Below, in pieces: positions 13,102-24,094 of a stretch of 64,000 nucleotides of DNA. Position numbers and translations under genes: made by a program. How positions within the stretch are numbered: position 1 is the stretch's first letter; each line of letters begins with the position of its first letter. This DNA comes from Fomes fomentarius (lineage: Eukaryota > Basidiomycota > Agaricomycetes > Polyporales > Polyporaceae), in assembly GCA_022606135.1 (NCBI GenBank), contig JABYQN010000002.1:2604001-2668000 (forward strand), in the 5' to 3' direction. Under the pieces are notes generated by a model that saw nothing but the letters and a program-made list of their open reading frames with translations, did no database searches and was not told where the DNA came from.

Positions 13102-15959
13102 ACGCACTTGCGCCCAACGCTCGCCTGTGCTTCCCCGTTCGCCTGCAAATCCTCAAGCCATCCAGCTCCTCTGCCGCTTATTCGCAATGTGTATCATACC
13201 GCTAGTTTTCTCTATAGCTTTCCGATCTCACTCTTACTTTCACTCTCGCTGTCGCTGTCGCTCTGGTATTCGCATTCGCATATCGTCCCTATTGCTCGTA
13301 ACTCCGGTCCCGGTCCCGCCTCGCTCTACTAGCCTCCCATCTTCGAGACGTCACTGCGGGACGTTACCTCATCGTTCACGTAATTTGAACATTTTGTAGC
13401 GACCCTCGAACCCCTCAGTCATAATATATTGCTCCCGATGTTGTTTCAGCCATGGCACATGCCCCAGACGGTCGACGGTCGAAGACGCGAAGCACAGGAT
13501 CGCCGCCGCAACGTCGCTGTCATCTGTATGCATGGAGGTAGGGGGGTGGAGTCACCCCATGGAATATGGAAGCCCAACGGCTCAAATATAAGGAGGCAAA
13601 CAAAAGAATACGCTGTCTTCGCGCCCAGTGCATCGGCACGCAGCTAGCCGTATGCGCAACCCCGGCAGAATGCGAAAGCGTTCAAGACGCCGTGCACGCA
13701 TTCAGTTCCATCCGAATGTCGTGAGGGCCTGCGGTGGCAGCGGTCCGCCGCTGCCACCGTGTGGTTCGGTCGCCTGGAATTTTGCGACTTCTGCTCGTGC
13801 CTAGTGCTCGGGAGGCTGGCGACGGTCGCATATGGCTGAGGACGCACTCCAGCGCAGGGTATGCTTCGTCGATATGGATGCGTACGGTTATATGAATTAC
13901 GAAAGACGGAGTTTGCGCACGACGAAGGCCGTCAACGGCGGCGCGGAGAGGTAGGGTGTCTGTCATACACGGATAAGACGACCGAACTGCTTGCTCTGCT
14001 CCCTCGAGCGGCGCCCCCGTAAGTTGAGCATGGCCGGGGATCCCGGCGCACACTGGCGCACCAGGCCGCGGAGCTCTCCTGGAGACGAGGGCGCAGCGCG
14101 TGCTGCGTTGTCGATGGCGAGCGGACGGGCGAGCAAACGTCTAAAACACTGCGATAAGCGAGCGAGAGACTAAACCACATATGCAGGAGACCCCGCGCCA
14201 GTGTCCCAGACCTCTCCGTATGTAGTTGCGGCCGGGCTCGCAGGGTGACAGTCCACGGGCGCGCTTGGCGGTCGCTGGCCTGGAAGCCGGTGCTCTCCGG
14301 GGAGCCGCGAAGGTATTGGATGGTGCTGGCGGACTTGGGGCAGGCTTTGTTTACGTAGATGAGACTGGAGCCGAACGTGCGTCCGGGTGCGAGCAGGGGC
14401 AGCATAGACTCTGTCCGTATGCGGTATGATGACGATGGGCGGCCGATGGCGGACCGGGGACGAGTCTTGTGAGCTGCTCGCTTCACGGCTCGTCGATCTC
14501 GGAGGCCCTGATGCAAGTCATAGTGGAAAGGCATACTTGAATCTTGGAGATATGCGCAGATCCTTTGGGGGGCGAATACGAATAGGGTGGGAGACGAAGA
14601 GATGGGGGAGACGAAGTGGCGAGGTACAGGGAAATTGATGTGCAGCTTTGTTGGACGTACTGCAGCGGAGCGGGTGCGAGTCGCACGCCATAAACTTGCG
14701 CCCGGTTCGGAGAATAGGCCTCGAACAGTGTGTGTCGAGAGTGCCGGGTGTCGATATCGTGAGTCGAGCTCGGCCCAGCACACAGAACGACTACTCGTGC
14801 TCAGACGGACGAGACATCTGCCTGGCATCTGCGACGGTGAGTCAGCAGCCCCAGGCGATGCGCCACGGAGGAAAGCGGACATCAACTACGGTGCCCTCCC
14901 AAAGGGGTGTGAAGGATCGTACGGCGCAGCGTCGTTGGGCTAATCTTGGGTTTTAAGGCCGACGGTACGCTGGTATTGGGTCCCTTGTTCAATCGTCCGG
15001 TTGTTTGCTCGGTCTGGTCGGGTGCAAGATGACGAGACGTTCCGTCGGCCGACTACATTGGGTAGGAGCGGGTCTGGCGTCGTCGGCGGGCTTGATGATA
15101 TCCATCCTAGGCCATATGGAGGATTTGAACGGCAGCGGTTCAAGTTGAGGTCTCCGTCGTATATTCCAAGGTGGCAGGGGAGGAATGGCGCGTTTTGGGA
15201 CGAGGGATGGGTGAGGGAACGGTGGAAACCGGGCGGCTCGTCGTTGCTCGAATTTCGTAGTCCGCACTATGTGTATTAACCTGGGATCGAGCTGGGTGAC
15301 TGGATGGATACAATGCCCCGGTTTCGTCAGCACTCATCGTCCTATAGGTCAACATAAAGCGGCGTCGGTTGAGCATAGACAGGCTGCTATGTGGTCGTCG
15401 AGTGATGAGGATCCCATGGGATCATATGCATCGTGCGGACTGGAAGACAATCGTCATGCTCACGAATCATGGTGCCAATAACCTCTGCACACGAATCGGG
15501 ATACAGAAAAATCATCGATCGTCGCAGACCGGCTGGAAAAGTAAAAAATAGAGCATGTGCGTTGTCTAGCTGCTTACACGCCTGGGTCGAACGGAGAACA
15601 ATGCAGAACATGCAGGTCGAGACGAGGTCATCATGTATGCCGGGCGGAGTAGAATGAGGTCGGAGCGCCCGGAGCGGCGGGAGATGCCGATGCGTTGGTG
15701 GGCGGCCTGATTCGAATCGACGGCTCGACTTCTCACAAAGCATCCATTATTGCGCCTGCCTCTCGCTCGCCTTCCTTCTCTCACCTAATACCATCGCACC
15801 CCTGCCCCGACGTTTGCATCGACTGTACTCGCTCTTTCACTTGACGATTCGTTACCTCGCGCATAGCAACCGCCAGTCTACGCGCCTACACACACCGTTC
15901 TGGCGTCATCGATCTAGAGTACCATCGAAACTGCATTGGAACATCGACCGCACGTGAAA
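13102..15959. other. Long gene-free stretch upstream of eIF4E
   Basis: About 2.9 kb without a gene that I can support. A minus-strand open frame (13932-14885, 317 codons) is the longest. It is rich in Arg and Ser, has no domain, and has no supporting exon structure. The last 200 bp before eIF4E are pyrimidine-rich and probably hold its promoter and 5' UTR. No RNA gene or clear repeat was seen. Confidence 0.4.
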
Positions 15960-17105
15960 ATGTCTTCCGTATTGCCCAGTGCTGCCGCTCAAGCGTCCAA
16001 AGCCGCGTTTGCCTCCGCCCTTGCTGAGGCCGAGAAGAAGACGAATGGGGACGAGTCGCTCGAGCCGGGAGAGATCCAGGAGGTGGACATGCAGGCTCAG
16101 GCGGAGACCATTCGAACTGTGTTTAGTGATCCCACCAATTTCAATGTCAAGGTGAGCACTTGGCATGCGGGTCATCCCAAGTGTACAAGCGACGCTAATG
16201 GACTGTTCATTTCGTGCGGATCATCAGCATCCTCTGTACTCCCCTTGGACTCTCTGGTTTGACTCACCGGCGACGAAGGGTCGCAATTTACCCCAAACCC
16301 CCATGACCTCTTTCCCTCAAACACCCGTTCCGGCAACTCCAGGCGGTCCTGTTGCACAGGGCTGGATGGAGGATATTAAACGGGTGATCACCTTCGACAG
16401 CGTGGAAGAATTCTGGGGGTGAGTTCAGAACATAGCCGAGGTTATCTTCCCGACACAGCTCATGTTGTAACGATGCAGCCTCTACAATAACGTTGTCCCG
16501 CCCTCGCAGCTCCCACAAAAAGCCAACTACTATTTATTCAAGGTTAGTGTGCCGTGATGTAAACCATCCATCTCTAGTTAACAACGACGCACATTCAGGA
16601 GGGTATTATTCCGGCCTGGGAAGACGAGGCCAACAAAAACGGCGGCAAATGGAGCATACAGCTTCCACGAGACAAGAACCGGGCTGTTGTCGATAAGATG
16701 TGGCTTTACACGGTATGTCATCTACAACGCACGTTTCGTTGTGTAGTGGTGATTCTGACCTTTACTCTGCAGATGCTTGCAGCAATCGGAGAAACGTTTG
16801 ATCCGCTTTTGACGAACGCTGAAGGAGAAGAGTCACCTCAATCGTTGATTACCGGCGTAATTGTCTCGACTAGACCTCAATTCTACCGCATCTCGATCTG
16901 GACGAGGACTGCGCCGACGCTGGCCGGAGGCGAGGACGACAAGCTTCGCGCACGGATCGAGGCCGTTGGAAAACACTTCAAGACGAACGTCTTGGGATAT
17001 CAGGAGTCGCAGAGGCTGGCAGCTGCACTTGCGACAGAGGTAGAGTTTTTGTCGCACAAGGATTCGGAGAAGAAGGGGAAGCAGGCGAAGAAGATCATTG
17101 TCTGA
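15960..17105 (+). CDS. eIF4E: Translation initiation factor eIF4E, mRNA cap-binding protein
   Basis: eIF4E binds the m7G cap and recruits eIF4G. Five exons give a complete protein. An N-terminal extension (SSVLPSAAAQASKAAFASAL, then EPGEIQEVDMQ) precedes the core, which begins HPLYSPWTLWFDSP. The family motifs VEEFWGLYNNV, PPSQLP, NYYLFKEGIIPAWEDEAN, GGKWSIQLPR and MWLYTMLAAIGE follow in order. PAWEDE is the cap-stacking W-x-E element. Between WFDSP and the strand RVITFDSVEEF there is an insertion of roughly 35 residues rich in Thr-Pro (PQTP, FPQTP, PATPGG), which canonical eIF4E lacks. The usual cap-stacking Trp of this loop may be the W of GWMEDI. The C-terminal tail is Lys-rich (KKGKQAKKIIV). 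Confidence 0.95.
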
Positions 17106-17484
17106 TGTATCCTAATGACTGTTTTCGTCCTCGCGCTTGGGACTCTTTGCCACGGATGTGTAGTGTGCTCTGCTGATTGTAATGTGTCATTTATCACATT
17201 CTATATTTCCGCCCCGCTCTGTACCGTGCGCAGCTGTCTTCGTATTTTCTGCTGACTGTTGTTTCACTGCATTCCGCTGTGCGCCAGTGCGCGTCGTGCG
17301 GTATCAATTCATTATCCGCTTGCGTGCGCGCTTGCAATAGCGCTGCGCGCTGCGAGCGGTGGCTATAGCCAGATGACGTAGTGCTGCAGTGACAGTGCCA
17401 CACCCAAGCCACAACCGCGCTCTTGGGTACATATACTTGGGACCGTGCAATCATCCGCATCAACCACCATCCACTTTCCCCATC
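17106..17484. promoter_or_regulatory. Intergenic region between eIF4E and the Pil1-like gene
   Basis: This gap holds the 3' end of eIF4E and the promoter of the next gene. A weak TATA-like string (CATATACTT) lies about 55 bp before the start at 17485, followed by a CA/CT-rich leader. Nothing else was seen. Confidence 0.4.
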
Positions 17485-19312
17485 ATGCAAGGATTGTTCT
17501 CTTCCCTCGCCGACAAGGCGCAATCCGCCCTTAATTCGACATCGTTAGGCCGCCAAAGTCAGCAAGGCGAAGGCACCTCAGCCGGGCAGTCTACGAGCAA
17601 TTCCGGTGGCATCCTCAAATCGCACGCGTTTGAGAGCATCCACCACCAGCTAAGGAGCTTCCAACAGCAGTACTCGTACGTGCGCGATCCGATCTCTAAT
17701 TCCGTATGACGGCTGACCCCCAATCCGCAGGAGTTCGACGACCCCTGTGCAGAAGATCATCACTACACAGAAGGGGCTCGCGCTCGATTATGACAACGTC
17801 TCGCGTGATGTGCATGCTCATAGTAAGGAGCTGTATATGTGGGGACAGGTCGAGAACGAAGATATCAAGGATGGTGAGTAGGTGCAACCTCGCTATTCTT
17901 CGCGTTGTTGATCGTTGTCCCTCCACAGTGACCGATCGTCTGGCTTGGTTGAAGTACATCGAAGGATCTCTTGCCGCGACGCTGGCCAAGGAGATTGACG
18001 CCTCTCGTGCTCCGTTCAAAGCATTACGCGATGCTGAGACTGGACTGATCGGAAGGCGCAACATCCGCGCGGGCTTCGAGAACCAGATCGCGCGGATCGA
18101 GCACGACCAGCGACATGGTATGGAGCAGAAGCTTGTAGAGCTGAAGAAGCAGCTGGCCAAGGCTGAGGACGACGATGAACCTCTTGAGAAGGAGGTCGAG
18201 TTGTTGAAGAGAAAGGCCATCAAGGAGAGTGAGCGTCTAAAGTGGACCGCCGTCAGGGAGGTGAGTAGTATGGTAGCGTCGTGGTATCCACAGTCCTGAT
18301 TTCTTGTTCTCAGTACGCGGAGAAACTCGCACTCGTGTCCCAGGCTGCCATCGCGGCTCTGCCAGCCCTCCCGGATGTGCCTTCCTCCAAGTTCCAGCCG
18401 TACACTGGTGCACAATTGACTGCGTCCATCAGGACGACGCTTCAGCAGGCCTTGGATCAGTGGCAACCCGGTGACTCGACACTCTTACTGCGCGAACCTA
18501 CGGCCGCAGACCTGAGTAGGTCGGACACGCGAAGCTTTGGAGTGACCCATGCACAGGAGCTCGCCCGCATCAACAGTGCAGAACCTAATGCCAATTCATC
18601 CATTCCCCTGACTCCGCCCCCGACGCACAGTAGCCCCCCGCCTCAGGCCCCGTCTCACAAATCGAACGGTCCTCCCCCTTCTGCCATCCCCCCAGCGAGT
18701 GTGTCGCCCATCGCAACGGCGTCGGCTTTGCCCACCACGAGCAAGGCTTCACCACCCCCCAAGGGTAGCGTCTCCCCACCCTTGGACCCGTCCATCCTGA
18801 ACCAGGCACCCGCACCTATCCCCACGACGGCGGCTTCCCCAACCTCCGTTGTTTCTCCGGACCCCTCTGAACCTACAGTGAAGATTCCCACCGCATCTCC
18901 CACTGTAGCGGAAACCGGTATTCCCAAGTCCGCTGGTCCTGACGGTCCGGGTCCTGTGAGTGGATCTCTCAAGGACATCAAGCACTCTTCTCCCATTGCC
19001 ACCGCTGCTCCAGTCCCCATTCCTGCCTCAAAGATCACGGAGCCTCAGAGCCTTCCCAGCTACGGAGGCCCCGCAGCTTTGGAGAGTGCCGAAGAGGAGA
19101 AGAAGCGCCTTGAGCGCGAAGAGCGTGAGCGTCTTCTCCGCCAGGGTGGTAGTGCTGTGGAGCAGCCGAAGTACGAGAGCGCTGAGGATGAGAAGAAGCG
19201 TCTGGAGCGGGAGGAACGAGAGCGTATCCTCGGGGCAGGCGGATCGTCCGACGCAAATCGCAGGGACTCCAAGGATGGCGACTCTGAGCTGCCGCCCTAC
19301 CAGGAGTTCTGA
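17485..19312 (+). CDS. Eisosome component, Pil1/Lsp1-type BAR protein with long tail
   Basis: Pil1/Lsp1 proteins form BAR-domain scaffolds under plasma-membrane furrows. Residues about 60-300 follow the Pil1 layout: KGLALDYDNVSRDVHAHSKE, then MWGQVENEDIKDVTDRLAWL, APFKALRDAETG, KIEHD-like IARIEHDQRHG, a coiled segment (ELKKQLAKAEDDDEPLEKEV), KLALVSQAAIAALPALPD, and QLTASIRTTLQQALDQW. Four exons join in frame. The C-terminal half is long, disordered and Pro/Ser-rich. It carries two copies of ESAE-x-EKKRLEREERER, about 40 residues apart, and ends SELPPYQEF. Yeast Pil1 is shorter and lacks this tail. Assignment to the family is good; the role of the tail is unknown. Confidence 0.85.
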
Positions 19313-19643
19313 TGTTGGGACGCATCGAAGTTTGATATCATGGACATGTACTTGTGTTGTTTTTGGCGTACTGTGCTGCGACTGCCTCTGTTCTATGCCG
19401 TTAACAATTGAGCATGTGCGGCATCTCTCGACCGAGGGCCTACGAATTTCAACCAATCCTCTTTGTAGTCGACATCTAGCTCTGCTTTGTGAAATGAAAC
19501 GGGTTTGAGGTATGTGCGATTTTGGGCTGGAAGAAAGGTCGCAACTCTGCAAATGCACGTCAGATGGGTGCAGGCAGTTGGTTTCTTCTTTGTCTGAATC
19601 AGTTATTTCACTGGGGTTGAGGCACGTCAGGATAATCAGGGTC
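19313..19643. other. Spacer between the Pil1-like gene and U6 snRNA
   Basis: About 330 bp lie between a plus-strand stop codon and the 3' end of the minus-strand U6 gene. The stretch is AT-richer than the genes, which fits a 3' UTR and terminator region. No coding frame was supported. Confidence 0.4.
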
Positions 19644-19714
19644 AAAAGAAGCATAAATATTGAGACCCGTAGGTCTACCACTCCGGGAAAGCGTGTCATC
19701 CTTGTGCAGGGGCC

Positions 19715-19745
<31 letters not shown>

Positions 19746-19772
19746 TTCGTATGTCACCCCGAAGGGGACAAC
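19644..19772 (-). ncRNA. U6: U6 spliceosomal snRNA
   Basis: U6 forms the catalytic centre of the spliceosome. On the minus strand the sequence starts with a stem-loop of the form CCCC-TTCG-GGGG. It then carries AAATTGGAACGATACAGAG, which contains the ACAGAGA box at 19725-19731. AAGATTAGCATGGCCCCTG follows, with the AGC triad at 19717-19719, then CAAGGATGACACGC. This core matches the near-invariant U6 consensus. The 3' part (TTTCCCGGAGTGG) completes the internal stem-loop. A perfect hairpin AGACC-TACG-GGTCT follows, and the first T4 run (19647-19644) is the likely RNA polymerase III terminator. The 5' end (about 19769-19772) and the 3' end are estimates. No TATA box was found at the expected distance. 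It is divergent from TRM44. Confidence 0.92.
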
Positions 19773-20038
19773 CATAAGTCCGGTGTTGGCGCGCCTATCG
19801 GCAGAGTTTTGCATTTGTTCATTTTGCGGGTGGCATCGGGGGCCCTTGGATTGTATAATCTTTGCCGATCCGACACTATTCATTACAAGGAGAGCTGGGG
19901 CAACCCAGGAGGTAAGTGCAGTTCGAACAACAGTGTTGTCCATAACCCTTTCTAATCAGGCAATAACACTTGTGGGTATCAGTCTGTCACAACTAAGGAA
20001 GATCACGGTTCTTCTGGGGCATACACCTTAGTCTCATA

Positions 20039-21773
20039 ATGTCCAACCCGCCGGCGACAAGACCCTGTTTTTCTCCTAGACCTTGTGTGACTGACCGATG
20101 TGTGGATGGGCTTACCTCGCACTCTCCACCACTGGAGTGGCTGCCAATGCTCCATTGCTCGGCTGACTTTCCCCCAGAAATGGTTTGTGCTTCATCACCG
20201 TGTCTGTTGAGAGGCTGACTTGGTTCCACAGTTTGCCATCGCCGTGTCTCAGTTGATCCATCATCCAGAGTACAACTCAACTCTGATTCTGCGCTCCGAG
20301 ACCCTACAGGACTCGACCTCGGACATCCCACTTACCGCACCTGAACTCCACGGTTTCCGCCCGGTCAGGAATATTCATCGAAAGCTCCTTCCGCGTCGGC
20401 CAGGACGTGATGCTGGCCTCGAGCAGCATTGCACTCTGTACTCCCTCAGTGCAGGCGACGATGATTGCCCTGTGGTTTTGGTCTTGACGCCGATCGTGGA
20501 GGACGGAGTGTCCTTGCCGTACTACCATCCCACCGTGCAACATCTTGCTTTCCGATATATTCCTGCAGAAACCTCACTCCTACGAATCGAAATCGTTCCA
20601 CTTCCCGGTACTCTGACTGACTCGGACTCTCGGACCTACCGTACTTGCCTCGCGTTGCTGGACACCCTACATCGGTATGGCTGGGGCGCACTGACGAATT
20701 ATAAGAAACGGGTACTTCACGACTGCCTCATTCCACGTGAGGAGTATCAGGACCTATATCTCGTCATGCGCGAGAGGCACAAGCACCTGGTGAACGACTG
20801 GCAAGAAGTCACAGATCCTCTCAAACACGTCTTCGAGGTATGGGCACTTTTGATGATATCTTGCGGCCCAATGCATCAACGTAACAGGATATTGGAATAG
20901 CAACGTTCCTCGTACTCCTATGGAAACATACATACGGTGACGGGGGGAACATGACCTGGTCGAATCAACTGCCGAAGATGCAGAATCAGTTCCGTGGAAG
21001 AGATGGCCTCGTCCTCCAGCAGGCTTCCTGGATTTGGGGTACACATAGTTCGTCCCTCACCCGAGCGTGCAAGGCTGGCTGACAGTGTGCTTAACAGGTG
21101 CGGAAATGGTCTTCTCACCCATATCCTGACTGCGGAGGGATACGACGGCCACGGGATAGACGTGCGAGCACGCACGTCGTGGTCCCACTATCCGGAGACA
21201 ACGCAAGCACGGCTGCACGTGGAATCTCTGGATCCCACATCGTCAGAAGGCCATCCCTACCTCCGAAAAGGGGTGTTCATCATTGCCAACCACGCAGACG
21301 AATTGACGCCATGGACACCCATCCTATCTACGCTTGTCTCCGCTTCTGGGTACCTGTCCATCCCGTGTTGTGCCTGGGCCTTCGACCAGAAGTATGAGCG
21401 CACCAGCACCCCGGACTATCCACTGCCCAGCGTGGAGTTCGCGGATAGCTTGAACCTCGGTGGAGATGGAAGCAATTCGAGCTCGTACTCGCGGTACCGG
21501 ATCTGGCTGGCATCCCTCAGCTTGTACTGTGGTTGGCAGGTGGATTGTGACATGCTTCGTATTCCTAGTACACGGAACTGGGCTATTATTGGTACGTCCA
21601 CACTCCAGCGTCTCAGTGGAGTCTGTTGACGCTTCGTAGGTAGGAAAGGGACGACGGAAGATCCAGAAGAGCTTCGGGAGATCCGGAGAAGGGTGGAGGA
21701 GATCGTCCTGCACGTACGAGAGCGAGGCTTGTTCAAAACGCGGACGCCAGAAGGAAAAGCGAAAGACCACTGA
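20039..21773 (+). CDS. TRM44: tRNA(Ser) uridine-44 2'-O-methyltransferase TRM44
   Basis: TRM44 methylates the ribose of U44 in tRNA-Ser. The N-terminal part (LEWLPMLHCSADFPPEMFAI, then GFRPVRNIHRKLLPRRPGRD) and LLDTLHRYGWGALTNYKKRV, HDCLIPREEYQDLYLVMRER and DPLKHVFEDIGIATFLVLLW follow the family order. The SAM-binding site is FLDLGCGNGLLTHIL, followed by GHGIDVRARTSWSHYP. The end has WLASLSLYCGWQVDCDMLRI and RNWAIIGRKGTT. Introns are short. One of 41 nt (after KHTY, resuming DAESVPWKRWPRPP) is needed to reach the SAM motif in frame. The next lies inside LGC. The start at 20039 is the first ATG in frame with SPPLEWLP. Confidence 0.93.
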
Positions 21774-22030
21774 TATCCTCGCGTTGTACCTGTGTGTAAC
21801 GAGGTACCATGTATATAGTGTCCGAGTCGTTTGTGCGGATGTAGTATTCACTGTGTTTTCGGCGCTACGAACCGGCAGTGCGATCGGCAGGCGCTTGGTT
21901 TGAGCACGAACTTGACTTCCTACTGCCTCCTGCCAGTCTACTTATGTGATCTCTCGGACCCTCCGAGGCGTAATCTTCCCTCATCCTTCCCTCTTCCCAA
22001 TTTTCGCCATCTGTCCCAAACTACTCTATC

Positions 22031-23581
22031 ATGGTGCAGAATCTGCCTGATGAGCTATGGCTAGATATCTTCGACATGGCCGTCGAGGATGGTGATTTCT
22101 TTGAGCCTGTCCTTCCGACTGTGTTCTCGGAAGCCTCCTGGTTCAAGAACCTGTACGAAGAGTGGTCGCTGCGTAGTGCGCAGGAGTGCGTGCACCTAGC
22201 ACAGAGGCGGAGCTACGCGACGAAGAAGGTATGTGCTCTGCAATTTCCGTTCAGTCCGTTCAAATCCACAATGGTTTCGCAGGCTATTATGGCCACTTGC
22301 AGAAATTGGCGACGACTGGGATACGAGTTCTTCTATCGTTTCCTGTTCTTCAGCAATCCGCGTAACGTACAGCGTTTGTGCGCTCTGATGGACACTAATG
22401 CGGACCTTGGACGACGCACCAGACGATTGCAATTCACTCGCTACTTTGCCGGAAACGGTTCTACCCTGGAGGTCACTCAAAATTCCTTGGTCTCCATCAT
22501 CCACCACTGCCCTAAGCTGGAAATTTTCATCGTCAATCTGCCACTATCCGCATCCGTCTCAGCTATCGCCAATGCCCTATGCACCTCCGCCCCACACACC
22601 TTGCGCACGTTGCATATCAATATTCCTACCGCTTCTCTGGCAAAGCTGATATTCATGTTGCAATGCCTCCCCAAGCTGCAAACGGTTCATGTGGAATTTG
22701 ACGGGACACCTCCAGAACATATACGCCTAGGTGCGGCGGGCGATCTCGAGCTCACTCTCCCATCTCTCGAACGCCTCTCGCTGCGTGGGCCGTTCCAGGA
22801 CTTCGTCGAGCAAGCAATCGGGTGGCATTTTCCGTCGTTGAAGTTTCTCAGTCTCGACTTCGTCAACTACCGCGATGACCTTCCGGACCTGGTCGAGTTC
22901 CTGACGGAGCACGGCTCGGAGCTGACGTTCCTCGACCTCAACTGCATTCCCCCACTGGACGTTCCTACCATCCTCGACTTATGTCCGCAAATTACCACTT
23001 TCACCTTTAACCCGGACTGGCGCATACCAGGATGGGCAGATCACATGTTCCTGGACTCGTTCATCGTACACCAACCGCATCAGAACATCACCACCATCGG
23101 TCTGCATCGTCTCATGTATGCTTTTGGCGTAGGCTACGCTGCGTCGTACAACAAGATTGATCCCTACGTCACCCATTCCATCCAGCGGCAGAACGACGTC
23201 AACTTCGCTGCTCTGAACAAGCGCAATTTCCCCCGTCTCCAGCGCATCCGTGCGCTAAATGCGACACTCCTCACTGATCTTGAGAAGAACAACGGTCCCA
23301 GTCAAAGATGTTTCGAACGCTGGGAGCGTTGGTCCAGACAGTGCCAGAGAGAAGGTGTCCGGTTGGAGGATTGCACAGGCGCGGCCCTGGGGACCCTTCC
23401 CGAGGATCCGGAAGACTACGATGACGACGAAAGCGCGCTAGAGGAGAGCGAAGGGGATAACAACCTGACGACCCTCCGGGAGTTGCTCTTGGAGTGCAGG
23501 AAGATGAACGCGCAAAGGGAGTTGGACGCGGTGCCATCACCCGCCCTCCGGATGATATACGCAGGCCCTCGCCTGTCATAG
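22031..23581 (+). CDS. F-box-like domain protein with leucine-rich C-terminal part
   Basis: The N-terminus reads MVQNLPDELWLDIFDMAVED, an F-box-like opening (LPDELWLDIF), then after a linker ATCRNWRRLGYEFFYRFLFF, which completes the F-box helix set. The rest (LSIIHHCPKLEIFIVNLPL, LRTLHINIP, LPKLQTVHVEF, LERLSLRGPF and FLSLDFVNY) is an irregular leucine-rich repeat array, as in many basidiomycete F-box proteins that present substrates to SCF ubiquitin ligases. A 54 nt stretch (22230-22283) with GTATGT and CGCAG ends is very likely an intron. Its length is a multiple of three and it has no stop, so the unspliced frame also stays open. The C-terminal tail is acidic (DDDESALEESEGD). The substrate is unknown. 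Confidence 0.8.
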   Translation: MVQNLPDELWLDIFDMAVEDGDFFEPVLPTVFSEASWFKNLYEEWSLRSAQECVHLAQRRSYATKKVCALQFPFSPFKSTMVSQAIMATCRNWRRLGYEFFYRFLFFSNPRNVQRLCALMDTNADLGRRTRRLQFTRYFAGNGSTLEVTQNSLVSIIHHCPKLEIFIVNLPLSASVSAIANALCTSAPHTLRTLHINIPTASLAKLIFMLQCLPKLQTVHVEFDGTPPEHIRLGAAGDLELTLPSLERLSLRGPFQDFVEQAIGWHFPSLKFLSLDFVNYRDDLPDLVEFLTEHGSELTFLDLNCIPPLDVPTILDLCPQITTFTFNPDWRIPGWADHMFLDSFIVHQPHQNITTIGLHRLMYAFGVGYAASYNKIDPYVTHSIQRQNDVNFAALNKRNFPRLQRIRALNATLLTDLEKNNGPSQRCFERWERWSRQCQREGVRLEDCTGAALGTLPEDPEDYDDDESALEESEGDNNLTTLRELLLECRKMNAQRELDAVPSPALRMIYAGPRLS

Positions 23582-24094
23582 CGCTTGTGCGTCACTACGA
23601 CATACGTCATGCGGATCGGATCGCATTTCTTCGCCTCGTACTTACCCATGCATTTTGGCAGATATCTCCCTCGCACACGAGGGCTGGCTCAGATAATACC
23701 TGTGTTACACCAGCAGCCTCTCAAGGCTTCCAATTACGACCCTGTACGATGTAGGACGATCCCTCACGCCCACCCAGGATGACTTCCACGCTGTCGTCTA
23801 TCGCTTTTCGAGTGCTTTCGCGCTATCTCACCTCGTCCTATCGGTGCCCCTGCAATCTGAACTCATCTGTATTCTATCATCAATCGGCGCAAGTTACTCC
23901 CATCCCAGCTATCGAGCTCCTTCACAAGGTATGTCCATGTTAGCATAGTGATATTGCACCAAACTCATCGTCATGGCAGCCTGGCAGGAATTTCACGCAT
24001 GATCTTCCCACAAACCCAACCAGTGAAACTGGTTCTCACTCTACATGGACATGTACATAGGGCTACACGGTCGGATACTTATGCAATACATGAA
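23582..24094. other. Gap between convergent F-box gene and ELP4
   Basis: About 510 bp hold the two 3' UTRs of convergent genes. Short frames only, with nothing recognised. Confidence 0.4.

Noticed and set aside
13932..14885. Minus-strand open frame of 317 codons
   Set aside because: Composition is Arg/Ser/Pro-rich, no domain or exon partners are visible, and such frames arise often in GC-rich DNA.
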